Made by a program: the position numbers and the translations under genes | Shown: piece after piece, positions 9,701 through 24,700 of the stretch | Layout: every line of letters begins with the position of its first letter | Position numbering within the stretch: position 1 is the stretch's first letter | Assembly: GCA_016928875.1 (NCBI GenBank) | Contig: JAFGJY010000034.1 | Location: forward strand, 1 to 44,050 | Direction of reading: 5' to 3' | Origin: Candidatus Omnitrophota bacterium | Lineage (GTDB): Bacteria > Omnitrophota > Omnitrophia > JAHJGZ01 > JAFGJY01 | DNA: 44,050 nt | The notes under the pieces: model-generated | Seen by the model: the letters and a program-made list of their open reading frames with translations, nothing else | Databases searched by the model: none | Told to the model about the DNA's origin: nothing

Positions 9701-12700
9701 AATGCGGCTTTGATGGCCCCATGTAATCGAGTATGCCTTTTTCGATCGCCTTAAAATAATCGAGTTTTTCAAGCAATCCCTCCACATATTTATTGTCCTT
9801 GATCAAAGTATCCCTCTTGATGTCGCCTTTCATCGTTTCCAATAATTGCAATCTGCGGTATACGCTTATCGATCCCCAGTGAGTCTCGATATATGAATAT
9901 TGCGACTCAAACATTATCCTGCGTATCTGACGTTGAATGTACTGGAAGAGCTTAAAATACTCGATATCAACAATGCCGTAATCACCATATGGTCTGCCAT
10001 TGATAGTTCTTGCCTCTTCATCTATCTTAGCAAAGATAAGGTCCTTTTCTTCATCCGGTGTTTGCGCTATATCCCGGAATTTCATAAAGTTAAGATCTTT
10101 CTCCTCAAGAGAGGCAATATCCGTCATATCGACGAGTAAAAGCCGCAATTTTTCCCAATCATCTAATCTCCCTTGTTCATGGGGCTTAGCTCCGGGCATT
10201 TTGGTTATTGATATATCAAGTATATGCTCAGCACCGTTTTCAGGCGGGGCTCCTTGCAGATCAATATATTTTTGTTTCCAACGCTCATAAAGCCCGATCC
10301 TCGAAACAAATAAATTCGATCGATAATGCTTTTGCTTACCATACATCATAGTATAATAGGTAAGATATTCACCTATGACCCATGAAAAGATATAGATCAA
10401 CCCACCGCGCCATAAAAGCACCGTATCGATATTAAACACTTGTACCAAACTAATGATGAGAATACCGTACACCCATGGCCGCAGCCACAATGTTGAAGGC
10501 TGACGGATACGCTGAGCATCATCTTTCGGATCGAACTGCGTCATGGTTATGATGTATTTGATCGGTGTTATAATGAGCCCTGCCATCATCAATACTATGA
10601 TCAGGCCATGCATAGAACGGAATAAAATGCCCCATCCTACAGGCAATCCTGTGGCAAAAAACGCAAGATACAGGAACGCTGATGCCACATACAGTCCTAT
10701 CCCGGACCATACCAAAGCCTTGCCAAACTTATTTATGTCTCCGAAATACACATCCCAAATAGAAAATCCCTTCGCCAAGGTATCCTCGATCTCTTTTGAC
10801 GTATCGGCTGCAGATATCCATAGCGGTTTCTTGCCTTTAATGACCGTATACACCCCGACTAATATGGCATTTTGGACAAATAAAGGCCACATGAGGAGTT
10901 TCTGAGAGAAGAACGTTTCCTTAACTGAAAGTTTGAGACGTTTCGCGGTCAATGAAGTAATATCAAATATATTCCATCGTGTTTTTATATTAAGCTTTCT
11001 ATATATCCAATCCCACCTTCTGGCAATCCACCCCGGTGCCGCAAGAACGGCAACGAACGTAATAAAACCCGGTATCCCGTACACGATAAGCGCGCGTATC
11101 ATATAAAACATAAATGCTGATACACGATTGCCCAATAGATAATCCTGGATAGGGCTTATGAACGTAGCAATGGGTGTTTGAGCGATAAGGCCTACGAGCG
11201 GCTGCCACAAATACACACTAAGGAAATAAACCGCTACTGCTGCGGCAACAGCCATAAGCGTAAGTACTATTAAGTTCGTTAGCTGTTCACGGATAGGTTT
11301 TTTCTGGGCCTCACCGAATATCGCACCGACGGTCGCAGGTACGACCTTCGATAACGGTATCATGGTAAACATGACAAAGGCAAAGATAAGGGCTGAAAAG
11401 AGCGGATACGCAGCACCCATGATCCCTGAGGCAACGACCGCCGGCATACCGAAGAGTATTAACCAAATAAGGAACTGCTGCGGGCCGAGGATACCGCCTG
11501 TCACGATCTCCAGGTATTTACGCGACCCGGGCCGCAAGGTGCTCCGGTCATCCTCAACGCCCATGATATCATCGTACTTTTTATACCTAAATTCATTTTG
11601 TAAACGCTCAAGGTGTTGTTTACGTAAGATCAGTTTTTTATATTCATATAAACGTTGATCTTCAATCGTTTGTAATTTTGCTTTGATCGTACGCAATTCA
11701 TCTTCAGTGGCCTTCTTTTCTTCTTCGCTCTCTAGCTTACGCAATTTCTCAGCTGTCAATTCCTTCTCTTTTGTGACTTGGTCGAATTGCTTTTCAAGCG
11801 GTTTTAACGATTCTCTTATGTTAATCTCTCCGCTTTGGATCTTACGTCTGATCTCTTCGGTGCTCATATTCTGAAAGCCCTCAAGCACACGGTTGATCCC
11901 GTCAAGCAGCTGGATCTGTTCCATCATGACCTCAAGAGCTGCGTCACGGTTCTCCCATTTCTTCCCCTTGAACCATGCGCCGAATACGGTATCAGCATGT
12001 AGTAATATGACGTCACCCGGCAGCCATCCCTGCGCACGTTTAATGACCGAATACATGTCGTTCGGATTGTCGCCGATTATCGTATTGAACTTTTCATCAT
12101 CAAATGACTTTATAAGGCGCGCAAAGGTACGCAATGCTTCCCAGTGATCGTGACTACGCGCGATAAACAGCACCGATTGCTTAAAAAGTATATTTTTCGG
12201 ATACAAGACATTATCCATGAACATCTTGCCCCAGGCCGATGATTCCTCGAAGATCTCATCATGGCGATATGCCACATAACGAAGCACGTCTTGGGCAAAT
12301 GCCTGTTCTTCCACGTTCAAATTATATCCTCCGTTGGTGATCGCAATGAATTTCTGCCAAAGCCCAACCACCTCTTTTTTATGTTTACGGACATACGCAG
12401 AGGCTACGGAAACTGAGCTCTTTGTCGATCCGCGCAACATACGCTCTTCAGCATCGGTCTGTTCGAGGAACCTAAACTGCTGCTCAGCCCAAACACGCTG
12501 CGGCGACCCTATTCCGTTGGCTGATACTTGATCGACCTTCTCTCCTGTGTCTGCGTCAACAACCTTCTTCCTGTCAAACAAATATTCGTTTTGATCCCCT
12601 ACGCTTATATGTAAAAAATCACCGATATACGCGATATCTTCGTCATTCGCGTTAGATACCGCCTTCCCGTACATACTGCCTTCTTTTTCTTCGGTCTGGA

Positions 12701-15700
12701 TAAATTTGAACTGACCACGACCCGCAAGCTTCTTATAGATAACGATATCTTTCGTTTTATAATGGATAGAGTGTATATCCTTGTCATACACACCAAGATA
12801 CTCATCATCATCATGTTTATTAACATCCCATAAATTACCTAACTCATCGACAAGGTACGTATCAGGCGATATACGAACACCGTCAAGCTTCCTGCAATAC
12901 ACACCCTCATCATCCATAAAAACTTCCTGCACAGTATAAAGCAAGGACCGCTTCCTAATATTTATAGTGCCGTTCCTGTCGGGCTTATCTTCTATATAGA
13001 ACGTATTGGCATGTGCTAACCGCGAGTAGCGGAAAAGATCGCCTTTCTTAGCCATGGCGCCTGTGCCCTTCAAGCTGTGTGTTTGGTAGACCTTATCAGT
13101 TGACTCAATAGCGATCTGGTGCGGCATTACTCCGATAAAGTTAAACGAGAAGCCCGTAATATTCTCTACAAATGAAAGATAATGCCCCCCCGCCCCCGCA
13201 CGATACCTCATTGAGAACCCATCACCACTATTAAGCACATATCCGTCTTGATACGGATATTCACCCTCTTTAATATCCGTTTTCGGATACCGCACTAAGC
13301 GTGCATGGTATTCGATATCTGCTAGTAATTTATCAAGCATAATACGCTTTGAGGTAAAGAGCTCGGAATTAAAATCGTAGATATTCCTAAGTTGTCGTAT
13401 CATTTTCTCATAATCATCGACTGTTATGAACATAAGGTTCTCACGGCCGCTCTTCTTGATAACGAGTCCCGTTCCGTCATCCGTCCCATCGAAAACTCCA
13501 TCCTCATCAAGCCGGTCCATCATTTTCTTATTAAATCCGGTCGCATAATACCCTCCTACCTCTCCCGCATTCGGATCAGGATTTTGATTCTTTGCAAATG
13601 TCCCTTCGCGTGCGATCACCTTACGCACACCCCAGCCACGAAACATTCCGCGTATATCATAAAGTGATACCATCCCCGACTTGAGGATCGATCCCTCATT
13701 CGTTTCAGAAAGACGTTTATTTTCCGTAATTGTTCGAAATTCCTCTCGCCCAAAAACCTTCATTTCCGCTAACGTCTTCATATCATCGTCTGAAAGTTCT
13801 TCCCCGACAATAAACTGTGGCATGGTAATCAGATCACCCCGGATATCAACAAATGCTTCACCGGCTTTTGCTAATAGTTGCGGCCCGGCTTGTATTTCCT
13901 GCTCCGTTTCACCAAGCATATCTTCATGATCACCTTGTGGAATGGCATTCTTGTAAACTCCGTGATAAAATTCGCGCCACACGATTTCGCCGTCTTCTTC
14001 GACATAATAATACGGCCTGTTAGATACCTCGAATTCACCGGATCTATTGACGAAGCCCACAACGCCATCATTATCAACAACTTCTCTATCGTAAAACACT
14101 CTCATAGTAGGATGGTCTTTCGGAAAACACATAAGCGGCTCTATCGGCATGAGGCGTCCGTCAAGCCCGAACCACGGGAAACTTGCTTCCTGCCACTCAA
14201 CCGCAAAGAGCTCGTCTTTCTTTTCCTTATCGCTGATCGTTGAACCGATATATTGCGCTAATCCCTCGAACTGAGATACTTTTTCACCTTTGGCATTGAG
14301 CGGCGCAGTGACCGAACCGGGCCATGGCTGTATGTCACCTTCAATGACCTTCTGCCTACCGTCCTCTTTAAATTCAATAAAATCATTAGTACGTTCATCA
14401 TAATTATAAAGCTCATACCGTGCCCATACATTACTGTACCCAACGTCTCTGTTATTTGGGCTGACAATATCAGTTATATGGCACATATAGGTCCGACGGG
14501 ACCTGCCGGCCTCTTTATCTTCTTCATATACATTACCGTCCGTGTCGACCAGGAAATAATACGGGGACGGATGCAAAGGATCGATGATCTTTTTATCTGC
14601 AAGCACATTTTCTTTAGGGTCATAATCTTCGCGCTTTCCTTCGGCTATCATAGTGGTCGCTATTTCAAAGCGGACCCTCGGAAGCGGTTTACCGCTACGG
14701 TCAGTAACGATCTCGCCGGCAACTTTGCCGAATCCGCCCGGCCGCCTCAAATATCCTTCTTCATCGAATATATAATCTCCTTTGCGCGCAACTAAATACC
14801 CTTCATGATCATAGAGGTCACCGCCCGACTCAACACGGATAGAAGAATACGCGCTATCAGGCTCTATGGGGACTAAGCGCAAGTTGTCTTTGAAGGTAAC
14901 ATCATAATACCAAACACCATTGATACGCACATCAAAGGTCTCACGCGCGTACATTCCGTTCTTAAGCTCAAGATACGCGTAATAGTCCTCATCATTCATG
15001 ACCTCTTCGTGCTTTGTAGGATCCCACGAAGCATCTTGGTCGTGCTTAAATACACGATAGGTACCGTCATTATTCGGCAACTTGCTCTTTAGTCTCTTAA
15101 TACGCCAGTCATTCATACGTGACATGTAATGCATATGATAATTCGTACCATACGCAAAATACATCATACGGGCCTGATACGCTCTTTGCTTTGCGTTCAA
15201 TGCTTTATAACGATTGTTAATAGGTAAACCAAAACCAAATATGTTCGCATTGTTGCGTTTTGAGATGATAACCCTATTTCTTCCCACATCACGACGGAGC
15301 CGTAAAAATCCGTTCATATGTTCTATAAGAGAACGCGCCTGCGTCGGATCTATCCTATGGTCACTCGAGAACACGGTATAAAATTCGTCAAAGGGATCAT
15401 AATTCCCGAACTGATCTTTCTTCATGTTGGAACGGTAACTACTCTCCCAGATCCCTTCATACACCTGCGATCCATACGTGGATTCAGCAGCCGCAAGGTC
15501 AGAATTAAGGAACAAGGTGGTCTTAAGGTTCGGCGGAATGCGGCCCGTTACTTCGATCTGTTCATTGCCCTGGTAATCAAATGCCTGCTCTTTCTTGTGG
15601 TCTTTAAGGGACGAATGCCACAATAACACAAGCCGCGGCATATAATAAATGAGCGCTGTGATAGCAATGATCAGCACAGTAGCGCCAAGCGTTGTATTGA

Positions 15701-18700
15701 GGAACCATATATTCCCGAATAATTGCCCCGGATGGAAGACAGTAAGCAATGACGTAAACCAACCAATATTGCTCAACGGAGTAATATGAGCAGCCAAATT
15801 TACACATAAGGTCAGGAATCCATAATAAAGCCCCAGGGTGAACAGGTTGCGAAAGATATGCTTAACAAACGTTGCTATGATCGTATAAAGCAGGTTCACA
15901 ACGTCCTTATTGATAAACCGGAAGATAAGTGTCGCGGCCGCGAGCACAATGCCGATACTTTGTGCCATGTCAGCCGTGACCAATGAATAGAGCAGGACCA
16001 AGATACCTAATAAGAACGCCTCATGAACAAGGCCATAGGTCGCGCCTTTAATGTAATTCCAGAAATCCTGAATGCGGATCCGCACATTGACGTTCGCCTC
16101 AAAAGCCTTATCGGTAGGCGTACGTTCCATATCACGTTCATCAGGAGTAATATAGCGCCCTGTTTTATTGAAGACAGGACTAAATATACCGAAGAACGTG
16201 GCAACCTGCCGCACAAATTCCTTTAAGCGATCAAGGAAGAAATATACAAGCGAAATAAAAGCAGCCCCTATCAATATGTTTGATAACAACTGATATTGTT
16301 CTATTATTTTTTGACTTATATTGATGAGCAATTCCAGATCCTGTCCGAGATGCACGTTGAGAAGAATTAAAATGATGATCGGAGCCATAAAGACAGTAAA
16401 TTGCAACACCTTCAAGAAAAAGGCCCGTGTCGATGCCCTCTGCCATGCCTTTCTATCGATCGGCGCACCTTTTCTATCGTCCGGCTTGATCATCGCCAAA
16501 CTCTGTGCGGTATCCGTATCGACTTTCCGGCTCATTCGCTGCAGATAGTTATAGACCGGCGTGTTATAAATAAAAAGATATCTCGTCCCGTGCCAAAAAT
16601 AATACAAAGCGAGTGCAACAAGATAGAATATTGCGAACTGAAAGAGGTGAGGATCAAGAGCAAATGCCATCACGGCCCCTATACCTAAATACACTATTTG
16701 ATGGACCACTCCTTTACGCAAACTGACGATCTGATGTGTCTTGGTCTTCTTAGAAAGCCTCTCAAAGCGGTCCGGTATCCAAAAACGGCGCTGTTCCTTC
16801 ATTTTGAATTCACGGGTACTGTCATCAGTATCTTTCTTAGCGATGTTTTCTATATTTTTCTTAAAACGCCATTTATCATATCTTTTATTTATGAACCGTC
16901 CTACACTGATCGCTATACCGACCGTAAGCACAAAAGGCACAAATGTCGTAAATGCCACATAACTGCCAATGACGAACTGGAAGAAATATGCCGAGAAGGC
17001 GATCAGCGTGAGTACGATACCTGTGTTAAGTGCATGCACAAAACCGCGGGATACTATCTTACGTGCTTCATGCCACACATTTTGTCCTTTAACGTCATTT
17101 CGCCACCTGACGTATGTAATGCCCAGATTAACGAGCATACGTACGCCCCATACGATCCCCATATACATAAGGATGTCGCTGCCTATGCCTAGCGCGAAAG
17201 CGCTTTGAAGGAGTGGTCCAGCATGAAGAAACGCACTGCTAAATTGGTAAGAAACGATGAACATCGGCCCAAAAAGGAGGATATATACAAATAACTGCTG
17301 CAAGAATACCCATAACTGGTGCCATAACTGTTGCAAGAATACCCATAACTGTTGCAAGAATACCCACGCTTTATTAGGTTCTTTAGGTCCCGCGCGTGCC
17401 TCAACTTCTCCTATGCCGGCAGTTGTCCCCTTACCACCATCATCGGTTGAAGCGATCGTACCCGTTTCATCGGCTTTCGTAGGCTTCTCCGCTTCATCCC
17501 TAGCATCTCCTTTACCCTCTTTATCACGTGGCCGTCCATCGCCAGGCTGTTTTTTGATCTTATCTTTAACAAAGCGTGAGACCTTCTTTTGCTTACGCAA
17601 GATCCACTGGAAGATCAGCAATAAACCGGCAACTAAAGCAAGCACCTGAGTCGCATATTTCTTGAAACCCGAAACAAAACCTCTCAAAGGCTGTTCGATC
17701 TTTTCTACAATATTCTGGCCTGCTCGTTCTTCGTAGGCACGCAGCATCTCCGCACCTTCTGCGCGTTGTTCATTAAAGTATTTAAAATAATTTACGAGCA
17801 GTTGCTTTTCAGTATCGTTGAGTGTGACTATATTATTTATGCCGAGCTCACTCCCCAGCTGACCCGTAACCTTACGTGCGAGATCTTGCATAATGTTCTT
17901 GCCTAACACATTGAAGTGGTCTTTCTTTATTACAGTAGCAGAGTACGTATCATAAAGTGTTTGAGCAGACGAGAAATATGGCGTACTGCTCATGCCTGAA
18001 TCATACCCTTCGTCTATAAATACGAGCAATGCCTCGATATCGATCTCTGCTGTACTGACCTGAAGATATCCCGCCATCGTATCAAGGAGCGCCGGTAATT
18101 GCCGCATTAAATACAGCGCTTTCGGTACATCCGCTACTTTCGCGCGCCCCGGCCTGTCGGCTGATTGATAGAGCACATAATAAACGACATCGTCAACAAC
18201 TTTATCAAAACCGTCAAAGGTCGCGCCTTTGTCTTCTTTGAATCCCGACATAGCCGTAACGTAATTCTTTAACAGTGTCTTTTCCGCTTCCGTTAACGGC
18301 GCCTTCGCTATCATCTTTCGAATAATGAGCGGCACCGCAGCATCGACTGTTTGCGTCTTCATGCCTTCCGGCAGAACTGTGATCTCCGGAACACGTACGA
18401 TACCCTTATACACCATGTAGATCGCATCTATTGAGAAATCGCCTGCCTTCATATCGAAGATACGCGCTATTTCTTCGCGAATGGCGAACATGGCCCGATA
18501 TGCCTCAAACGTACTATCGATCTCCGCCTGCGTAGCGTTAGCCGCTGCTATCTGCTCGCGGAAATATACCGTAAACATGTTCTTGGCAAATTGGTCATAC
18601 TCACCTTCCTGCCCTTCATACATCTTCAAGAAATCCTCGAGCGCCTTGTTGAATTCGCGCGATTGCGCCTCAAGGTATATCCCTTTCGCACTGCGCGGAT

Positions 18701-21700
18701 TGTTCTCGATCCCGTATAACGAATACTGCGTTTGCGGAAATACTTCTTGCGCTATTTCAAGGATACCGATCTGTCCCCGCTCATCCCTGTGGTCAAAATA
18801 CGCGAGAGCTTGCATATCCTGCTCATCGAACTCCTTCGCATATTTCAAGCGGCCTTCCTGTATATTGATGATCTTCCGCAGTACCGGCGGCATATCATCG
18901 GTCTTCGCCCGTGCGACCTTAAGATCACGGCGAACCGTTTCCTTTTTCTGCCAGATACCGTATACCTTGTGCTCAAGCAATTCTAACGGCATATTCTTAT
19001 CAAGCATCCTCACTGCCAGTGATCTTGTGAATTCTGCGGCTTTGATCTTATTTACCTTAGAGACTGCCCAGCCTGTATCATCATAATATGTGCGGTATTC
19101 TTCGAGACCGATCCATTCACCTGCTTCGTCATAGTGCTTTGAATACAGTATAGAATGTACCTTGTTCGCGTAAAACTCGATTATCTGTTTCTCTAATGTA
19201 TTGATCGCATTTGTCAATGACTCGCCTTCGCTTATTTTGATCATATGCAGCAATGGATCTATTTCAGGATACTGATCGATCATGTAGTCATACTTGTTCA
19301 TGGCTTCGCTGAGCATAACAAGATAGGGACGGGCATCCTCGTCAGCTCGCAACATAGTATCTAATTGCGCATATACGCTGCTAATCTCAGAAACAACATC
19401 CTTTTTATCTTGTGCTGCGGTTGCGCCCTCTAAAGCATTTAAGATATCATCGATCCGAGCGATCATCTGTGCATTAGCGCCATCTACTCCAATATAATTC
19501 CGCATATCTTCTAACGATGCTTTCAGCATGTTCTTGTCGGCATTGTAAACCGATGAAAGGATATCCAGTATCAATCTGACGTCATTCGCCGTATTATTGG
19601 CATCTAATTCCTTCATCTTTTGTACGAGACGATATATACGCGTCTCAGGCAGCTCGTCAACCGTTATCCCTGCAAAATTGACCCTGAAGATTGTAGCCAT
19701 GGCATCAAGAGATTGGCTCGCGAGGTATTTTTTCATCTCGAGCGAAAGCGAATCGAAGTCGATACCTTCCCCGATCACATCCGTCATGAGACGATCACGG
19801 TATTTCATTGACTCTTCGATCACCTTGTCAAAACGGCTCATATCCAAGACATACTCTTTCACATATTTACCCTCAACGATATTGCCCTGCGCATCGATCA
19901 TTTGCAGTATTTCGGCTTTGTACGTAATAACCCCCTGACTGAAAAGCTGTCCAACGATACCGGAAAGCACGCCGTCCTGTTCGACCTTTTTACGGATAAG
20001 CTTGTTGCGAGCATCGATCGACGGGACATCGTCGCTATAGGCCGGTATAATGATCTCTTCGATAAGCCCTAACCGTTCAAATGAACGCTTTACATGCTGC
20101 AGCACGCTTGTTTCTTGTTGTAATTCGCCGGGCAATGTTGTTGCAACATCGCGTCGGCCTAAATAATACATTAAACGCCCACGCTCATCAGAGTTAACAC
20201 GGGTAACCTCATCGTCATTGCGGCTGCTGTGCAGCGAAACATATCCAACGCGGATCAGATCGGTCAGTATCTGTAATTCGCCGATCAAAGAAGCCATTTG
20301 TTGTTCGTTCTGTGCGCTAATAACTACATCTTCTCTTCGTTCATAGCGGTCCGTCGTCGTGTTCAAAATATAATATTTGTTAAATAAAGGATGCTTAAGA
20401 GCCTCATCGCCCATTATCCTTTGCCGTTTCTTCGATATGACCTGCGGCAAAACATACATGTCCCGGCCCACGCGATATTCACGCTCATTCTCAACCTGAT
20501 AGACCAAAATGTAGCTCACGGCATCTTCCACGGAATACCCCTGGGTCATGATCAGGCTCACGATAGTACTGACCGTATACGGCTTGATCTCATTCGGTGT
20601 TGTCGTGCGGGTAGCATTACGCGTGATATTATCGAAGAATTGCGTTATATTAAGGCCGTCCCTCATCTGCACATCATAATAATAACTGTCCATCCGCGCA
20701 CGTATATCGCCAAAAATACCCAACTCTTCAAGCTCAGCCCTTCTTGACCAAACCTCTCGTAGGACTTTTACTTTGTAGTCATTCTGCAATCTGAGCCACA
20801 TCTCGGAAAAAGCTTGCGGCGTTTCCTCACGGCCGTCCCTTTTCGTCAACTCAGCAAGCGTGTTCATCAACCTGACCTCGCGGTCATGGATCTTGTCCTT
20901 AGAGCGATTTTCACGATACCGGCCGTTCAACTCTGCAAGCAGGGTCTCGTTATCCATCTTTCTGTTCTCTTCACTGATGCGCCATTGTTCTGATAATGTC
21001 AGATAATAATCGGCAGCATACCGCACAGTGTTATCACGTATCGCTCCCTCTATAAAACTCTGTATATCCGGAGAACGCACATCTTGGCCACGTTCCTTGG
21101 CAACGGTGATCAACAATCTTTCTGTAGCTTTCTGAAAACCGCTCAAGTCTTCTGTTATTTCCTGGAGTTTCTGCTCCCATTCATCGGGTTGATAATGTGC
21201 CTCAACGGCTTTTCGGAACATCTGGTTGATCAATATAAATATTTCTTCAGCAGGTAATTCTTCCGTTTCATTGCGATACTTCGATGCAATAGCACGAAAG
21301 TCTTCAGCTAAAACACCCAGGTTCTTATCCAAGTGAGAAATGGTCACCTTGCGCAGATCTCGTTCGAATCTCCATTTTTTCATACCGCCCGCGCCCCATG
21401 TCTTATCAAATTGTTCCGGCAGAAAATACGCGATCGCCATGGGATCAAGGTCTTTACCAACCAATATCAAGTATTGCGTTAAGACATAGGTGCGGCGCTC
21501 AAAATAATCCTTAAGCCACGCCGATAGCTCTTCACGTTCCAAGTACCCCAGATCATAGACCTGTTCGTACAATTTCTCTACCAGCCCCGAAACTTGCCCT
21601 TCGGTCAGTTTAAATATCCTGCGGTCAAAGAACGCCTGCTGTTCATTAAACTTCTCTTGCACGTCTTTATTCTTAGCGATCATCTCGAGCTGCGCATCTT

Positions 21701-24700
21701 CGAGCGCCAACATTTCCTCTTTAAGGCGGATCATGTCCTCATAATATTGGCGGGTACCGGCCCTGAACGCTTCTTCGTAGCCTTCCTCGCCTTCTTCGAT
21801 ATCCAAAGTGTTCTTGATCCGCTGTATCGACTTTTCGTTCGTTTGTGAACGCGTCAAAAGCTCTCCGATACGGCCCGTATTATTGTAATTGAACAAGGCA
21901 TCGGTAATGATCATGTGCAAAAGCATGGTGTGGGAATCACTATCAGCCTCGTCAAACACTTTACCCGTCACCAATTCATAATATTCCGTATATTCGCCCT
22001 GATAGACATAGCGCGCGATATCATATGCAGAAGGAGCGATCTTTTCATTGTCTTTTGAGATCGTGGTATTTGCGGTCGTAAGTTCAACGATGATAGTCTC
22101 GACATATTTGTTTATAATGGCCTTATTGATCACATCCCGTGCATCTTGCGTAATGAGCCGTTTCTCGATGAGCATAACAACGAGATCATATCCTGTATCC
22201 TCAGTCCCTGTCCGCTGAATGTAACGTACCAGGTCGCCATCAAATATCTTGGATGCCAATTCACCGCACATTGCATCCGTTACAGGCTCTGCCTTAGCGA
22301 CCCCATAGGCATCACATAGATAATTTATAATAACAGCATCTATTACCTTATATTCGTTCTCCAACTGATTGATGACCGTCTCGGTGCGTTTATACCTGTT
22401 CATCGCGGCATCGAACCACATTGAATATTCGAAATCACGCTCTAGGTAGCGATCGACATAATTCACAAGATCATCCGGTGTGAAATGGCGCGATAATTCA
22501 TCTTCTTTGGTGAACGGACTATGCTCACCGTAAAATGTCGCGTCTCCCGTTGAAAGCCGCTTGCGGTTCTTGTCGATCTCGACAAAGCGCATCTCTTTGA
22601 GATTCTCATCTGAAGTCTTCTTGTAGAACTTTCTCATCTGCCTAAAGTCAGCATTAAATATTCTTTTAAATAAACATTTCATCTCGTACAATATCCGCCC
22701 CAAGAACGTTCTCGGCTGTGTCGGCCTTGCCTCTTCATATGCATTATTACGTTCTTTAACATACTCGATCATCTGTCTGCGCAAAACAAGGTCATCGGCA
22801 ATCTTCTTTTCCTGATATTGCTCGATCCGGTTCACAATGCTGAAATACTGGTTGACCTTAGCAAACGCATTGGTAACCATAAGGTCGCCAACAGACTTAC
22901 TTACGTCGCCGCTTTTGTAATTATCCTGTAAATAAATTCGGTCAAAGGTATCGAGCGTTAACTCGTTATACAACGCTCTCAGCTCTTTTACTACGCTACG
23001 ATGTTCGTCCGTTTCCCCCAAACTAAAGACAGCCGTGTCAAGCTTGAGCTCTTCTACATTCTGCCCGTTTTCTTCGGGTAATGCCTCAATGGCTGATATC
23101 AGCTGATTGATGAAGTACTTTATCTGGAAATACTGTCCCATGAGCCGCTGATAGTGTTCATCATCAGGCGTACCAAGACGGTCTGCGGTTTTGATCGTAT
23201 TAAGGTTCCTGAGGAACGTAAACTGTAAATCGTTGAATTGCTCAATTATGTTCCGAATGTTACGCCAATACGGCGAAATGGTCGTTACTTCTTTGACAAC
23301 GTCTGCTATCTCGCCTTCAACCGTTATATCCTTCATGGCCCGTTCAAGGTGGGTAACATTTGTTTGCATGACGGAATTCACATATATCACCGCGAGCAAG
23401 CTCACTTTATACGCATCCTCATCGTTTTGGGTAATCACATCGAACTCGGCCAAAACGTCCTGTCGCCGTTCATGAGCAGCGACAACGTTTTGTTTAGCCT
23501 CATCATTACTAAAGACAAGCAACAAGAGCTCCTTGGCCGTATCAAGATCAAGCGCCCTGAGAGCCTTATAAAGCGCTTCTTTATGCTCATTACTGACCAC
23601 AACACCTGCCGCAAGAATCTCTTCGGCTGTCTCTAATAAGTTCAACAGATCACTTGCTAAGTCCTCGCGCGGCGTTTCGATCGTCAATCCTTCTTTGTGC
23701 TCAAGGTAACGTGCCACTTCGATCTTTTTCACCTCGGAAAGTCCGATATTCTTTGCGATCGTTTCGATCGACATAAGGACGCGGCCTTTCTCGTCTACGG
23801 CATTAACACCCTTTAAATAATCGTCCTCGGACGTGATCACATAGCGCCCTTCCGGGTTCTTCTCCGCGTCATAGATCTGACGCCGGTATATGCTGATGGT
23901 GGCAGGCTCAAGAGACCTAAAATGTTTGGTAAAATAATGCCGTATATACGCTTCCTGCTCTAACGCAAGTTTGATATCGTCATAATTCCGGATGCCTTCT
24001 TTCCACAACCGGCGCAGGTCGTTCTGGACAACGATCGAACGATAGAACGCGGCAAATTCATCGGTCTTCACCTTCTCGCGCAGATACCTATCGAACATTT
24101 CTTGTGTTTTGTTCCCTTCCTCCGACACCGCATCAAGTGTCCATCCATTGATGAATGTGATCGCAGCATCTCTCTCGGCATCCGTAACGAACAATGTTAT
24201 ATTTCTGATCAATATTTCTTTATACTTAGCGAGCGTTTCATCATCTATCATAGGTTCGGATGTATCGCTTGTTTGCTCGCCCATAGCTGCCGTGAAATAT
24301 CCGTCTATATTCCGCGCGAACGTGCGATAGCCACCGTCTTCTTTCACACGGTTGACATTATTCTCGCCGGCCGGCTGCCAGTCATTGACGAAGGCAACCA
24401 GCGATTCATCCCACATACGGGCATCCTTGATATTCTGCAGCATTGATTGCTTTAAGGCCTCGAGATAATAAAGGTCCTTTTCACCCTCGTATTGCCAGCC
24501 ATACGGCTTAAACGTCATATAGCGCTCATTACCGATAACGCCTTGATTGACAAGTTCTACATCGATGCGTAAATATGAATCAAGCCATGAGGATACCTGT
24601 TGTTCTGACAACCGCATCTGTTCTGCATAGTTAGGCCCTGGGTTGAGATTACCGTTAATCATCATGTCTTCAAGGAAGAGCGTTAAATAGGATTGCGCAA

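Noticed and set aside
10519-11208. Minus-strand short ORFs (10519-10710, 10999-11208, etc.) as separate genes
   Set aside because: They lie out of frame within TM block 2 of the giant ORF and show no independent features.
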